The translations under genes and the position numbers were made by a program. The notes beneath the pieces were generated by a model. It ran no database searches. It was given only the letters and a program-made list of their open reading frames with translations, and was not told the DNA's origin. From the NCBI RefSeq assembly GCF_019925205.1, contig NC_083566.1, positions 9,052,001-9,116,000 of the forward strand: DNA of 64,000 nt, in the 5' to 3' direction. Source of the DNA: Metopolophium dirhodum. Its lineage: Eukaryota > Arthropoda > Insecta > Hemiptera > Aphididae. Numbering within the stretch: position 1 is the stretch's first letter; every line of letters begins with the position of its first letter. Below, piece after piece: positions 47,429-60,430 of the stretch.

Positions 47429-48736
47429 ACTGTATATAAAATTATAAAGTATTAATGTATTTTTTTTTTGTGGTATATTAACCCTTTCAAGCACACTTTA
47501 ATCGGATAGAGATATCAAATTTTATTAGAAATCTTTTTCCCTTAGAATTCTATCAAGGTTAATTTTCTGCTATAATAATAGCTTTTTCTTTTTGTATTTA
47601 ATTTTTATCGAAAATAATATTATAACAATTTTTTTTCTCTCTATGTATAGTGTAAAATGAAATTACGGAATTACCGAGAGTTCCGATGAGTATATTGATG
47701 GTAAAAATACTTCGATTTTTTTCAACAGCATCTTTTCTGGTAGGAAAGTGAATCTAGTTGGAAAATTGGGGGGACAAAAGTTCCCAAAGGTTTTCAAAAG
47801 CGTCAGGATAAACTGAGATTTTTAGAACTAGAATTGTTATAATGGTAATTAATTGTTATACGAATAATAAATAAAATATATTTTCGAACACATCAACTTC
47901 GAAGAAGTACCTATAAAGTTGGTTTTCGATAACAAGACCTTTCGAGCAAAAATTCTTAATATGTAACTTTCAAACACATGGTCTTTGGACAGGTGACCCA
48001 TAACTGTATACGAGTGAAATAAATAAATTTAGTCTGAATCATAAGGTCTACGACCAAATTATATGTATAAATTGTCTAGTTGTTTTCAAAAAAAAAATCA
48101 TTCTACCTATAGTGTTGATCAAAAGTAATATTCACAAATATCACAATATTATGACCTTCAGACAAACACCCGTGAAAACTCTATGCCATACAGAATGATT
48201 TTTTATTAACACGAGAACAACGTTTCCCGAAGAATGAAGACAAGTAGACAATTTGTCAATACCATCTAGTTGTACTTCCTCATATTTATATTCAAAATTG
48301 ACGATTTATGATGCAGACCCATTATTATTATTCCCTTATCCACATCCACATGTACGCAGTTCCATTAACATGATACTAATTGAATAATTGAATAATGTAT
48401 TGCAATGATAGTGTATTTACTTACGCTATTACATTATACACATTGAATACGTTTAATTAAATAACAATTTTCGACGCTGAAGGTTTAACTTATTCTACTA
48501 GCACATCCCGGTTCTGCAAGTAGATACCGTCATATTATTGATTACCTACTGATTAGGTATTTTATTTTTCTCTATTTGTTGCTTACCTCTTTAGAATCTA
48601 ACTTGTTCGTCCAATTAAAAAACAAATAATAATGTATTGTTGTTTTTTTTTTTTTTTGATTTAATGAGGATTTAACAGAAATGATTTCATCTAAACCATA
48701 AGAATTGGAAAATGACAAAATACAAGAGAAAAAACC
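47429..48736. other. Non-coding stretch with repeat remnant and small inverted repeat
   Basis: 47640-47830 carries diverged blocks of the GATTCTGAG family (TACTTCGATTTTTTTCAAC, GGAAAGTGAATCTAGTTGG). A 14-15-nt inverted pair (AAAAAAATCATTCT at about 48092 and its complement at about 48193) spans about 115 bp and may be a tiny foldback element. No gene recognised. Confidence 0.5.
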
Positions 48737-48860
48737 AGGGCTTGTAGCCGAAAAAATAAATTTTGATTTCGATTTTGATATTGGTTACCAGATTTTTATT
48801 TTTTCAAATTTTTGATTTCGATATTAAATTAACTTTTTTTGATTTTGATTTCATGGCATA
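48737..48860. repeat. One-ended relic of the CAGGGCTTG hAT-type MITE family
   Basis: Starts CCAGGGCTTGTAGCCGAAAA and continues as GATTTCGATTTTGATAT-like simple sequence, resembling the 24306-24544 element. I could not find a matching second end. Confidence 0.5.
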
Positions 48861-51800
48861 ATTGGTGGATAGAGTACAAATGCAGTTAGTGCTGTTATTT
48901 TTAGTGTTATATTATTATATGAATTTTATATAACTATAAATATAATTATACATTATATTATATTATATAAAGCGTATTATTCTTAGAAATATAAAATATA
49001 TAATATTATTATAATTATAAGTATTTATAACTAACATTAACAATACTCGCATATGAATACATAGGTACATAGGTAGATTATTTTGTCTGATACGAATATT
49101 CTGTTAAATAAAAAAACACATGTTTATTATATAAATATAGTGTGGTTATTTTTAAGTAAATACCCATTATACAAAAAAAAATATCAAGGTTTTTGAAAAT
49201 CGATGTTTTTTTCATAATTTGAACTACCCGGTGTTTATATTATAATAGTTTTCTTAGTATTTTTGATTGTATGTACTTACATATTATGTATAGTGTAAAC
49301 AAATATACAATAACATTAAAATAAATGGAACTAATTAAAAATAGCGTAATATTCGTTATGACATTTATGCGTTTTTAATTAATCATACTCGTCGTGCAAG
49401 TTAAACATTTATGTAATATAATATTAATATAATATTTAAATTTCAAAATGTTAATTTTCACGTTTCGTTTTCAAATAAGGATTTCTTCGGTATCAAAAAA
49501 ACTTGATATGTATTTTAATAGGAGTTTTTTACAGAAAAATGAAGTTGGAACTGAGACAATTTGATTTGTAGATAATTATAATCCTTGTTATTGGCAACAA
49601 TATTTTTATTTACACCTTGTCCGGTCATTCGGTTAATGCCATTTTTAAATGTATTATAAATTATAATTACACTTTTTATTTTTCATAAAATAATTAAATA
49701 CATTTATATTTAAAAATATTCAAAAGCTATTAACATGTTTTGATTCGTTTTAAATTCGTGATGCAAATAAATATTTATATAAAAATTATATCGATTAAAA
49801 AAAATGTATTTGTAATGCCATCGATAGTTATTGAAAATATAATAATGACCATAATATTATTATTATTATAGTTTCGCAAATAAATTATTGCGTTCAGCTG
49901 CATAACCGGCGAAAAGAAATGATTTATAAAAACTGGTGGTTTATAAATTATAATCCACACTAAGACCTAAATGGCTTGAAATAATCCTATCGGTTAATTG
50001 CTTTTTCCAATCGACATGCTCTGCAAAGGAATATTTCCCAATTGGTAAATCCAATGACAGTATGTGAGTTTGGCAATGTTATTACTCAAAATGTTCATCT
50101 CCGTGTATTTGGAAGGTTTTTAATACATCTTGTTCGTTGAACTTTGTATACACAGCAATCGCTGCAAGACCAAAAACACGCGTTTTTTTTTTAGAAAATA
50201 AGAATATATACAATCTGCAATAAATTTATACAATAGGTAATATGGGGTAACACACTTATATTTCATTTAAAATAAGCATTTTATTATTCCCACTGGGTGC
50301 GAAAATTGTATTTAATATACGCATTGCACGGTCTTCATAAAACTCATCACCGCTGTTTATGCCGTCGTACCAATATTATTGACATACCTACTCGTGAGCC
50401 GTGATTCGTGAAAAACCTAAATACATAATTTTTTTATGTTTAAACTTTAACATCTAAATATTGTTTTGTTTTGTAATCGATTTACTAGTCACTACGCAAT
50501 AATATCGTCGGTTTGTGGGTATTGCGTCGTTCGTAAAAAGAGTATAATATAACGTTTTGTCGTTTTGATGGTTCCAATCGGTATATGTACCTGGTACCTA
50601 CGTTGTTTTTATTCGTCACTTGCAGATTCAGTGATGTCGTGAGACATACGTTGTTAGACAATACGTTCCATTTGATCGATCGGCTAAAAATAATTGCATA
50701 CATCTACACAATTACTGAATTACCAAACATATATATATATTTATAGGTAATAGGTACATACCTACTTCGATGTATATTTTGTGGTGACTCAATCGTCGAC
50801 AATAGCTATACGAGATGATCACACTTTACCATGTTTAATTGTCTTCCATGTGTTAAGTGACAGTGTAAATAATTGAAAATGTATTAATGCATATTAAATT
50901 TAAGCTAAATTACATATACCTACAACCTACTATACCATTTATGTACATTTGTATTCATGCATCGAATGTGTTTCGGTCTTATCTCAAAACCATTAGAAAT
51001 TTTAAATTATACCATCCACGCACTTATTTTAGAAACAAAACTTCTCTTCATACGAAAAACAAACGACGTTTGATTTTTTGAATTTAATATTAATTTAAAA
51101 TAATGTAAATAACTATATACTAGTACATAAAAGTGGATTAATAAAATGCATTAACAATTTATATATACTAATAAATGGTAATACAAAGTATAATATTATT
51201 ATGTTAATTAATGCATAATTTTTATGCAACTCAAGTCATAAAGAAATTGACGGAAATGCATGATTGTGAATCGTGGGGACCTAAATATTTTTACTTACAT
51301 TCCCTTATTATTTAATATTAATTTTAGTAAATTTATGAATGAATTGATTTCACAATAATTTTTTTTTTTGTAGGTCTCTAAACATTTTTAATAGTAAAAA
51401 AAAATAAAAATAACTTAGAAAAACATATGCTTAAGTTAGACTTGAAACAATATTGTACTTCTGTACAGCTTTTTAAATCAAATTGTATCTAATTATTTTG
51501 GCAAAGTTTTCCAAAGTTCAGTTTGTTTTACTATTCCTATAGTGTTGATAAATATATTATGTATTATTTATGGAACGATAAATTTGAATACTAATATTTT
51601 ATACATATTGTGAATATTTTATTTTAATTTTCCAGATATTTATACTTATTTAATTTTACTATCACCGTTATTGTTTACTTCAATGTTAAATTTCACAAGA
51701 ATCGGTTTGTAATACAATACATTAATTTTTTTGTCATTTTATTTAGCATAATGTCGACTGAATAAAAGTTATGTACCATTTCCGAATAATAGTTTTAAGA

Positions 51801-54038
51801 AAAATAATACAATTGTTGATCGTAGGTACTAAAAACATACAAAAATATATTAACATATTATGTATTTTTTGCAGTATAAATATTTGTGTATTAATTGTAT
51901 AAAAACTTATTTATTTCAATTAACTAGTTACGTATTCTAGATAAGTACCTACTAATTTTTAAATATTTTTAAATCTAAAATGTAAAACAAATATTTTTTA
52001 AATTAATATAATATTAGGTACCTATATATCGAATATCGATAAACGTATAAAAAAACAAATTTAAGACTGAGCTTTGGACTAAGATGTAAAATAAATCAAT
52101 AAAAACCAAAAAAAATGTGTTAAATATACAGATTATAAAAATAAATAGGTTGATTGATTACAGTAAGAAATTGTTTAAACTTGCGTGTTATGTTCTTCTT
52201 AAAGCCACATTTATGGAAGTCATTTTTACTCAATAAGTTATTACAGCACAAGTAACATTAATTTATGACCTTTTAAAAAAGGTACCAAACTTCGAAATAA
52301 CAATTTCACACATTATAATGAATACGAATTTACATGTTATTTCATATTTATTGATCTTATAATAATAGATAAACAAAAATCCTTGAAGCCTGGAGATAAC
52401 TTACTTAATGATTTATTAGAATATGTTTTCATTTAAGTAAATTATGATGTCAAATCAAAGGGTTTTAGGACTTAAATATTTAAAAGATGGAAAAAACTTG
52501 TATTTCAAACCAACTTCAGAGCTACCTTCAAAGAATATTTAAATAAAAATTACTTTTTATTAACATAACTGAAATATAGTAAAATGGTCATTTATATTTG
52601 TATTAAATTTTTTTATTTAAGCAATCACATCTAATGCATACATATTATATAATATTATATTATGCACAATTCGCATAAATGATAAAATGATAAATGTAAT
52701 AGAATCATACAAACAAACATAATCAAGATATACCACTGTTGATATTACAAAATCATTTACTTCAATTTACAGTACCTAAAGAAGCCAAATAGCAGAATGA
52801 ACTTTACTATTTGATTTATATAAAATATTATTTCTTCTTTAATCAAATAGAATTTTAAGTGATTTTTTGAAACGAAGTTTTTTATGGCACGATGCGGGTC
52901 TAGCCGGGAAAAAACGTCCTTGACGAAATACTATAATTTATAATATTATATTAAACAGTTATTTTAGTTAAAACATCCAATTTTTATTCCATCATACTGA
53001 TCGATCTAGTAATGCGATAATATTTTTAAAACAGATCTGAATTCGCTATCATGTATACTTTAGATTGGCTAGTTCACTTTTTAAAATTTACATTTGATAA
53101 ACAATCCAGCAGAATCTACAACGAGAGATGACACTACTATTGATGCAGTATTTTCAAGATATTTGGAAAAAATTAATCACAAACATACATATCATATTTC
53201 AGTTATCACAGGCCTGTAATTTCGATCATTGAATATGATTAATATAATAGTTATTAAATAGTAATAATAATAATTTTCATTTTTATTCATTTTTCACATT
53301 TACTTAAATTCATTAAATACTTAAATACATTTACTTATTGATATTTACTTTTTTTTTAATAGCTTTACTAAAATGTATTAATTGTAATCTATAATATTTG
53401 TTGGAAAAGAAACTTCGTTTCTACCGGATGTCCCATGACACCACTCACTTTTATTTAATTGTATTACTATTTACTACTATGTATATAATTACTATACATT
53501 TTATTTGGAATGAAAACGGGAAATTTTAGTTTTATATTTTACAATACAAAATTACTTTTTTGAATTGTACAAACAATGTTTTTGTCAATTCAAAAATGTC
53601 ATAAAATGTATTACTTGTCAAAATGGTCCAAAGTTTAAAAATTAATACAATGCTCACGGGTTTCAACTATTATTAGTTCAGTAAAGTCTGGTTTGTTTTA
53701 TGATCATTAAATTATGTAGTGAATATTTAAATAAACACAACACAATTCTAGCTCAAAATGTAATGGCATTTATCCTTGGTATAAACACGAATTAATTTTA
53801 TCATGATTTACTGAAAATAAAAAGGTGGACACCTATAATAAAATAAATCCGCATTGGTCTTAAGTTTAAAATAAAACATACAAGTTTTTCAATATTACTT
53901 GATTTAATGTTGAACACCAAGACTACAGTAGATATTGAAATACTAAATAGATACATATTACTATATAGAATTACATAAATTAATTATTATCTATGTATTA
54001 TAAATATGTGTTTTTATTTTTAATTTATTGTTAATATA
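48861..54038. other. AT-rich non-coding stretch
   Basis: No gene recognised. Two GAAACGAAGTTT-type motifs, at about 52868 and (inverted) about 53410, could mark an old 0.55-kb element that includes the GC-richer CACGATGCGGGTCTAGCCGG. This is weak. Confidence 0.45.
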
Positions 54039-54042
54039 TTAA

Positions 54043-54619
54043 GCGGGCTGGAGCGTGATTCATTTTTGGTCGAAAATATAACTCACGACTTCAATCACTA
54101 CGCCCAATATAATGTTCTGATATTAATTTTGAACACGGATTTGTATTCGTCACTATATTTTCTATGCTTTGACAATTTCTTTTTGGTAATTTTTTTTTTT
54201 TTTTTTACTTAGAAATTTACTAACAAAAAAAGTAAAAATAGATCATAAGTATTCATAATTCAAATTTAAATACATTGATATAGAATATGAAAAATTTACG
54301 ACAATTAAAGCATTGTAAATTTAGAGGAGAACTCAAATCTGCTTTCAAAATTGAAACCGGAACATTCCACTGGCAAGTATATTTTGTTAAGAAAATGTAT
54401 GTTATTTTATGAGGTAATAAGTGGTGACACGTGCATAAGCATAGGTAAAATGCCAAACGTACATGTCCGGTCAATGCGATGGCCTTATATAACGTTATCG
54501 GTACAACGAATTACACATGCTAATGTTCATTTACTTCCAACACATTGACATGACCTATATATACTGCAATATAAAATGCCTAGCTTTTACTCCTTAGAAT
54601 GGATTACGCTCCAGCCCAT
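54043..54619. mobile_element. MITE flanked by TTAA, GGGCTGGAGCGT termini
   Basis: A 577-bp element with inverted ends GGGCTGGAGCGTGATTCAT (from 54045) and GGGCTGGAGCGTAATCCAT (reverse strand, to 54617), flanked on both sides by TTAA (54039-54042 and 54620-54623). A TTAA duplication is typical of piggyBac-type insertion, but the terminus is not the usual CCY. form, so the superfamily is uncertain. The short open frames inside are not recognisable. Confidence 0.82.
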
Positions 54620-54623
54620 TTAA

Positions 54624-57600
54624 TTACATATTGTTTGTACAATAATAATACTTGTTTGGTTGTTGATAATTTTATTTCGACATTAGTTTTGTGAAATGAG
54701 TGTCTCGATTGCAACACATTCATCTGTGAAATTGTATTGTATAAGTCGCGACACAATTTTGTTTTAAGACGATGGGGACGTTTATGTCCCCAGACATACC
54801 AGCTCACCAACTATTTTATACACTCCTCTACGAGCCACCAACCTAAACTTTATTATTTATCTAATTATTTTAATACTTTATGAAAATTAAGAGTTCAAGT
54901 TTTCAAATATTTACATATAAAGTATCTCTTAACACTTTTTTTTCAAATGTTTCAGCAACGCAAAAACGAATCTTTTATATAATTCAGAGTTAAATGAAAT
55001 AAAAACTACGACATAGTATGAATTATAAATGATGGCTTTAATATAACAATAATCATCCAATATCATGAATTGTATTTAAAAATCATTAATTGAAAATAAT
55101 AATTTCTAATTTCACAATAATTATTGAATACTTATGTAGGATTTGATTTTGTTGGTATTTCTGAGCCCCATGACTACGTATGGTTATGACTTCGGAATAA
55201 CGAAATTATGAATGAAATTCCGACGCGTGACGCGTAAGTTTCTATAATTTTTAATTTCCGACTGCGAATGACATTCTATCAGTTATATTTTTTACATTTT
55301 TAATATCATAATTTGACACACGTTTGCCTGTCATAAAAAAAATATTATAAAGTGTTTAACGACAATAGATTGGGGTTCAAATATGGCGTTATAAAGTAAT
55401 ATCTAATACATATTTTATGGTCATCACGGCGTGGACCGTTACATAATATTTGAAGTGTGTTATTTAATATACGTAATATGCCTCTAACGTTACCACTTAT
55501 AATGTTTGAACATTTTATGAAATATTTTAAATAACTGTAAACTTTTATAATATTAAATCGTGTAAAATACTAAAATACCTAGGTACCTTTATATTTACAT
55601 TGTGAAATGTATATTCATCTATCCATCGTACGGGCTTTGCTATTAAATTATTTTACATTTCCGGGAACACATACAGCTACATCTATCCGATCACGATACA
55701 AAAAGCTGTCAATGGATGAATTTAAATTTTCCATTAGTACGAATTATCTATGTCTAGGTATATATATATGTTGTGTATAATATATCAGATCAAAATGTGT
55801 ATAAATGAATTTTAATTAATAAGTATAATAAACGATAAATTGCGCATATAGTCAGTTTAAATAAAATATAAAAAAATGTTCAAACACGTCAATCGTTGAC
55901 AAAACACGTAGGACTAGCACCCGGTCGAATATTGTTAAATTATTTTACTTTGTACTGAGTTTTTTATTCGTAAACTAGTGCAAACAACACTGTCGTTTTA
56001 TTTTTAACCTAGGTACGAAGGATATTATTGCTATTGGAAATATTTCCTATCAAAACTACGGTCACGGATGTATACTGTGTACGTGTTGTGATTGTAAACC
56101 ATCACTCGAGGGAGTGGCCCGTAAAATAATGAATTACATTCGAAAAGGAACAGTGAGCCAAATTTAATTAAAAGTTATGGTCACACAACGCCTAGGGTGC
56201 AATGCCGTTATAAACTCTCCTTTAATGTAGTTAAACCAAACAACAGCTAAGCCCAATAAAAAGGACCAATGAGGTCCTCAGAAAGCTGATACCGCCATAC
56301 CGGTAGGCGGTAACTGGTACTTGGTAGGTGTATGTAGCTAATATCTTACATAATATTTGTGTCAATACTTTTTGACTTTCAATGACGGAGTTATTATCAT
56401 AAAAAAATGTACACTATATTATATATATTTACAACCAGTCCTTTACTTATTTTAAACAATTACAGTTCGAAAACTCTTTTATAGAAACTGATCTCTAGAC
56501 TTAAAAAGATAATAAATAAATAAATAGATAACACATTTTAGTAGGTGCCCGAATGGACAAGAAAATTTTTTTGAAACAATAGCGTTTCATACTTCCATTT
56601 ATATTTTGTATCATTTTTTAACACCGTATATTATTTTAAATAAACTAAATACTAATAAAAAAAAAAAATTAAAAAAAAAAATTGGATCATCTATCAATTT
56701 AATCATAAATTTGTATGGTATGTCGTGATCCAAATATCTGGGCCTTCACACGAGTTAAAAACTCACGCTCTGTAATCGTTTTAGTTCAAAATAAACAAAA
56801 ATTAATAAATTTAATAAATTTTCTATGTTAGAGATTTTGCACTTTATAAATACATAAGAACAACATTCTCATTATTGATGTGTTCCATAATCTAAGTATT
56901 GAAGATATCGTTTTCAGGAAGACTAATATTGGTTATCGATCACTTAGTGCAATTTTAAATGTATAGAAATATTGCCTTTTGGCTTTTATAAATTTTTTAA
57001 AGCATGATACAAAATGTAATCATAAGTTGTAAGTTTAAAATAACATAATCAGTTTTAATTAAAATCTGTGTCAATATTTCATAAAATCATAATAGTAGTT
57101 TAAAAGAGTTGTTTTTAATTAAAAAATGTATATATTATATTTATAACACATATTTTGTACTCAACTTATTGTTATATATTAGGTTACATAATATGTATTC
57201 TTTGGTTAGTAAATAACCGTTATTACCACTGAGTAAGAGAATAAATAACTATTAATATTTTTCAAGCAAGTTTTATTTCCAAATTTAAATTTAAAAATCT
57301 AATATACAGTAGGTATTTTTTTCTTATATATAGGTGTGAGCTTATTTTATAAATTTTGATATGTTTTTAATGGATATTGTGTTTGTTCTCTTTGTATTTC
57401 ATTATAAAAGTAAACATGTGGTATAAAAGAGATTACAACAAAACTATGTCTCAAATATTGTTATATTATATTATGTATTATGCTATGACCTCTTTCATTC
57501 TGCTATCTACATTTTACAATGGAAATTTCTTGTGGGGTTCAGTGTTTTTTCACTAAAATTATCTTTAAGAATTGTTGCATAAAATACATTTAACTTAAAA

Positions 57601-58070
57601 AGTTTTGCGTATGCATTTTTAAAACCCTTGCAAATGAAGTCCTAAGAATATGTTCATATAATTATATAATAATATTATCATCATAACATCATTTTGAATA
57701 TAGGATTTATAATTAATGATGTATCATTTGTACAATTGAAACAAAATCAGACTAACTCAAAATGTTCAATATTTTTCTCAATAAATAATTAATAATATTA
57801 CAAACTGTTAAGTTAAACGATCTACACTGATGCATGCTCATGTATTTTAGAATTATTAACTGTATCCGGCTGATAGATGACTTTATTTCTGGTACTTTTC
57901 GTACTAGTATGGTACCTACCCGAAAACACCTTTTAGAAGGCCTTAAACACAAAGCAAGCACAGCGTACAAAGAATAACTTTCATTTATATTTTCTAAGCA
58001 TTTTAGATTAATATATTTAAAGTAAAATTTACAGATGTTTTTTTTTAGTTTGTTATAATTATATATTTTC
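54624..58070. other. Presumed intron upstream of the receptor exon
   Basis: AT-rich. GC-richer spots at about 55190-55260 and 56180-56340 encode nothing recognisable. I looked for the preceding receptor exon (expected to end near a WNDTQ-like sequence) and did not find it. Confidence 0.5.
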
Positions 58071-58077
58071 TTTTCAG
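58071..58077 (+). promoter_or_regulatory. Splice acceptor of the receptor exon
   Basis: TTTTCAG preceded by a T-rich tract (58038-58077). It is placed exactly before the first codon, TGC, of the conserved frame. Confidence 0.93.
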
Positions 58078-58215
58078 TGCAATGCAGCTGTGGGTATGAA
58101 AGCTTTTTTTGATATGATGCACGAAGGACCACACAAAGTAATGTTGTTCGGCGCTGCCTGTACCCAAGTGACAGATCCAATTGCAAAAGCGTCCAAACAT
58201 TGGAGAATAACTCAG
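58078..58215 (+). CDS. GABA-B-R2: Internal exon of metabotropic GABA-B receptor, subtype 2-like
   Basis: Encodes 46 residues of the extracellular ligand-binding-type (Venus-flytrap, ANF-receptor) domain of a class C G-protein-coupled receptor. The receptor acts at the plasma membrane as a GABA-B heterodimer subunit that signals through Gi/o. The frame is GMKAFFDMMHEGPHKVMLFG, then AACTQVTDPIAKASKHWRIT, strongly like insect GABA-B-R2 and more distantly like vertebrate GABBR2. Cysteines at exon residues 1 and 28 have the 27-residue spacing of a conserved disulfide in lobe 1. The exon is bounded by TTTTCAG before 58078 and GTAAAC after 58215, phase 0 at both sides. Reading on into the intron meets a stop at 58273-58275. 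The subtype call is from memory of the family. No other exon of this gene is recognisable in the window. Confidence 0.95.
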
Positions 58216-58221
58216 GTAAAC
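58216..58221 (+). promoter_or_regulatory. Splice donor of the receptor exon
   Basis: CAG|GTAAAC at the exon end. The exon-side CAG and intron GTAA match the consensus. Confidence 0.9.
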
Positions 58222-59639
58222 AATACTGTTGACTTAACTCATTGTACAATCATCTTTATCATGACCTTTATCTAGTCAATACCATTATCCTGCTTTTAAA
58301 GTTTTTAAACTCTTCATTGGACAAATATTACTTCATTACTTCATAAATGTTAAAATGTATGTAGGGTATACATCGGTAATTTATATTTTGCATACAATTT
58401 AAAAATCGTCTGAGAATAAAACAAAAGTATGAAATTTTAAATGATAAGGATAATTTTTTTATGATTGACATATCATGATCAGATAACATAGATAAAAAAC
58501 ATTTCAAATAAATTCAAACTAACTGAACGTTGATTTTTATTTTTAATATTTATTTTATAGTGAATATTAATTATAATTATAGCATATAGTATTTTATACC
58601 ACTATACCCAGAAGACATAAGTAGTTTTTAGGCTCTATGCGTGAAACTGTATTTGTTTTAAAGATTACTATATAGTATACACTATTTATGCATTAATGTA
58701 TTATGCACCATTAACCACGGTGTTTCACGGTAAACTAACTATTAACTATTTAAATTGACAGGATTATCGGTGTGATAATGCTAACACATATAAATAATAT
58801 TAAATACTATATTGGTGTTAAATTACCTATAAACTTGAAAAAGTTCTGGAATAATTTAGAAAATATAATAATAAATATATATATACATGTATATAATCAC
58901 TTAAAATATAGACAGAAATTATAATTCACCTCTTTCACAGTATCCAGATATACTACGTTAGTGTTACGTGGTTAGTAACTCATCATTAATTTCAAGATCA
59001 TAATAATTATAGTTATTCATATCAGACCTCGTATCTCGTGTATCTACCTACTAACCACTGATCGAAACTAGTTACAAAAATGTAATGTTAAAAAGATGTG
59101 CAAGTGGGTATTACTATTATATATATTTTAATTATAATAATAGTATATAATATTTATACAATTTATTATGGCTTATTGTTATTGACTATTGAGGCAATAC
59201 AATCTTACCATGATACGGTGGGAATACGTTCATGTATACCATAAAATTAATCTAAATGTTTTGAAAATGTCATTGTGACATTATTGTGTACCTATATAAA
59301 ATATAATTATATACTTAAATATTTCAAATCCCCATGAAAAATATTCTTAAATTGCAACAAAATAACTAATATCACTTTGTTAAAATATCAATTTTTTTAA
59401 AAATTAAAACTTCTAATGCTTATAACAATTTGTGCATATTATGTAATATTAATTGTTATATATCTAATATTTTTGGAAATCTTTAATAACAATTTATGAA
59501 GAACCATGTATTACAAGGTGAAAATGTCAAGTATCTACGATAGTACGATTACTCGTTTTTTAATTATATCTAAACAATAAATTTGATTTTGTCAAAAACT
59601 AATTTAAAATATCTAAAAACTAATAGTTGGTACTATACA
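58222..59639. other. Presumed intron downstream of the receptor exon
   Basis: AT-rich. 59330-59620 shares interior wording with the GATTCTGAG dispersed repeat (CAACAAAATAACTAATATC, AGTATCTACGATAGTACG). No further receptor exon was found. Confidence 0.5.
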
Positions 59640-59642
59640 GTG

Positions 59643-59964
59643 TATATAATATGTCGAGTGTAGCAAAACTCTTTATATTAATCGTTCTTATACAGGATAC
59701 AGGTATTTCAAAATGTATCTAGTCGTGTTATTACTGGCATTCTCTGGTACCTATGTGATAAATGCAGGTTTACACGCAAACTAAAAAGTCAATACTGTCA
59801 ACAAACTTGTGATTTGTACTATACAAGTTACAACAGTTTTCTATATCGACGCATAACCAAAGCACTAACCTTGTTATTAAAAATATAGGTCCAATATAAA
59901 TATCTGACGACCCACCAAACAAATTGCAACTGGAACTATTATTAACCTAAAATATATCAATAAA
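59643..59964 (+). pseudogene. Candidate mini-gene: signal-peptide ORF with a shifted cysteine-containing frame
   Basis: A 23-codon frame at 59713-59784 starts MYLVVLLLAFSGTYVINA, which has the short N-region, Leu/Val-rich core and small residues at the end expected of a secretory signal peptide, and stops soon after. A second frame one base out of register stays open from 59769 to the stop at 59886-59888 (39 residues) and contains a CQQTC motif in a basic, Tyr-rich peptide. Upstream is a TATA-like TATATAAT (59643-59650), about 65 bp before the ATG. Downstream is AATAAA (59959-59964). It could be a frameshifted secreted-peptide pseudogene, a sequencing slip in a real one, the signal exon of a larger gene (a weak GCAG|GTTTAC donor follows), or chance. 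No homologue is recognised. Confidence 0.3.
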
Positions 59965-60380
59965 AACTTAAACGAATTAACAATGAGCCCCATTTAATAT
60001 AATTCATGGTTTTTTTTAATTATTATACTCGTAAATATAATATTATAATTAAAATCGATAAAAATATTGAATTTTGAATTGTAAAGAAACTCAATAGTAA
60101 TGGAACATTTATTCGTATAATGGGTGTATTATTGTTCAACTAAATAAAACAAAATTAGCATAAACAAATTTGTATAACAAATTAAAATTTTTTTTTTCAT
60201 TTTGAGTTGAAATATACAATAACCTATATTGGATGACATAATAAACATATATGATAAAATACAGATAACAAGAGAGTACAAAAAAAAATAGTTAATAAAT
60301 AAGCCACTCAATTATGACACTTTATTGTTGATATTTAAAAGTTATAAAATTAATTTATTTATTCAGACATATTTTTTCAT
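59965..60380. other. AT-rich non-coding stretch
   Basis: No gene recognised. Confidence 0.45.
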
Positions 60381-60430
60381 TTTTTTTTTTTAGAATTAAA
60401 ATTGTAAAAGGTCTCTGCAATATTTGCTTT

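Noticed and set aside
52868..53425. Possible old element bounded by GAAACGAAGTTT motifs
   Set aside because: Only about 16 bp match, without target duplication, which is too little in AT-rich DNA.
54604..54810. 68-codon minus-strand frame next to the TTAA MITE
   Set aside because: Considered as a transposase scrap, but no catalytic motif or family block can be seen.
57752..58249. A 165-codon minus-strand frame, the longest in the window
   Set aside because: It lies antisense over the receptor exon and flanking intron. The plus-strand exon has clear family similarity and splice sites, and the minus frame has none.
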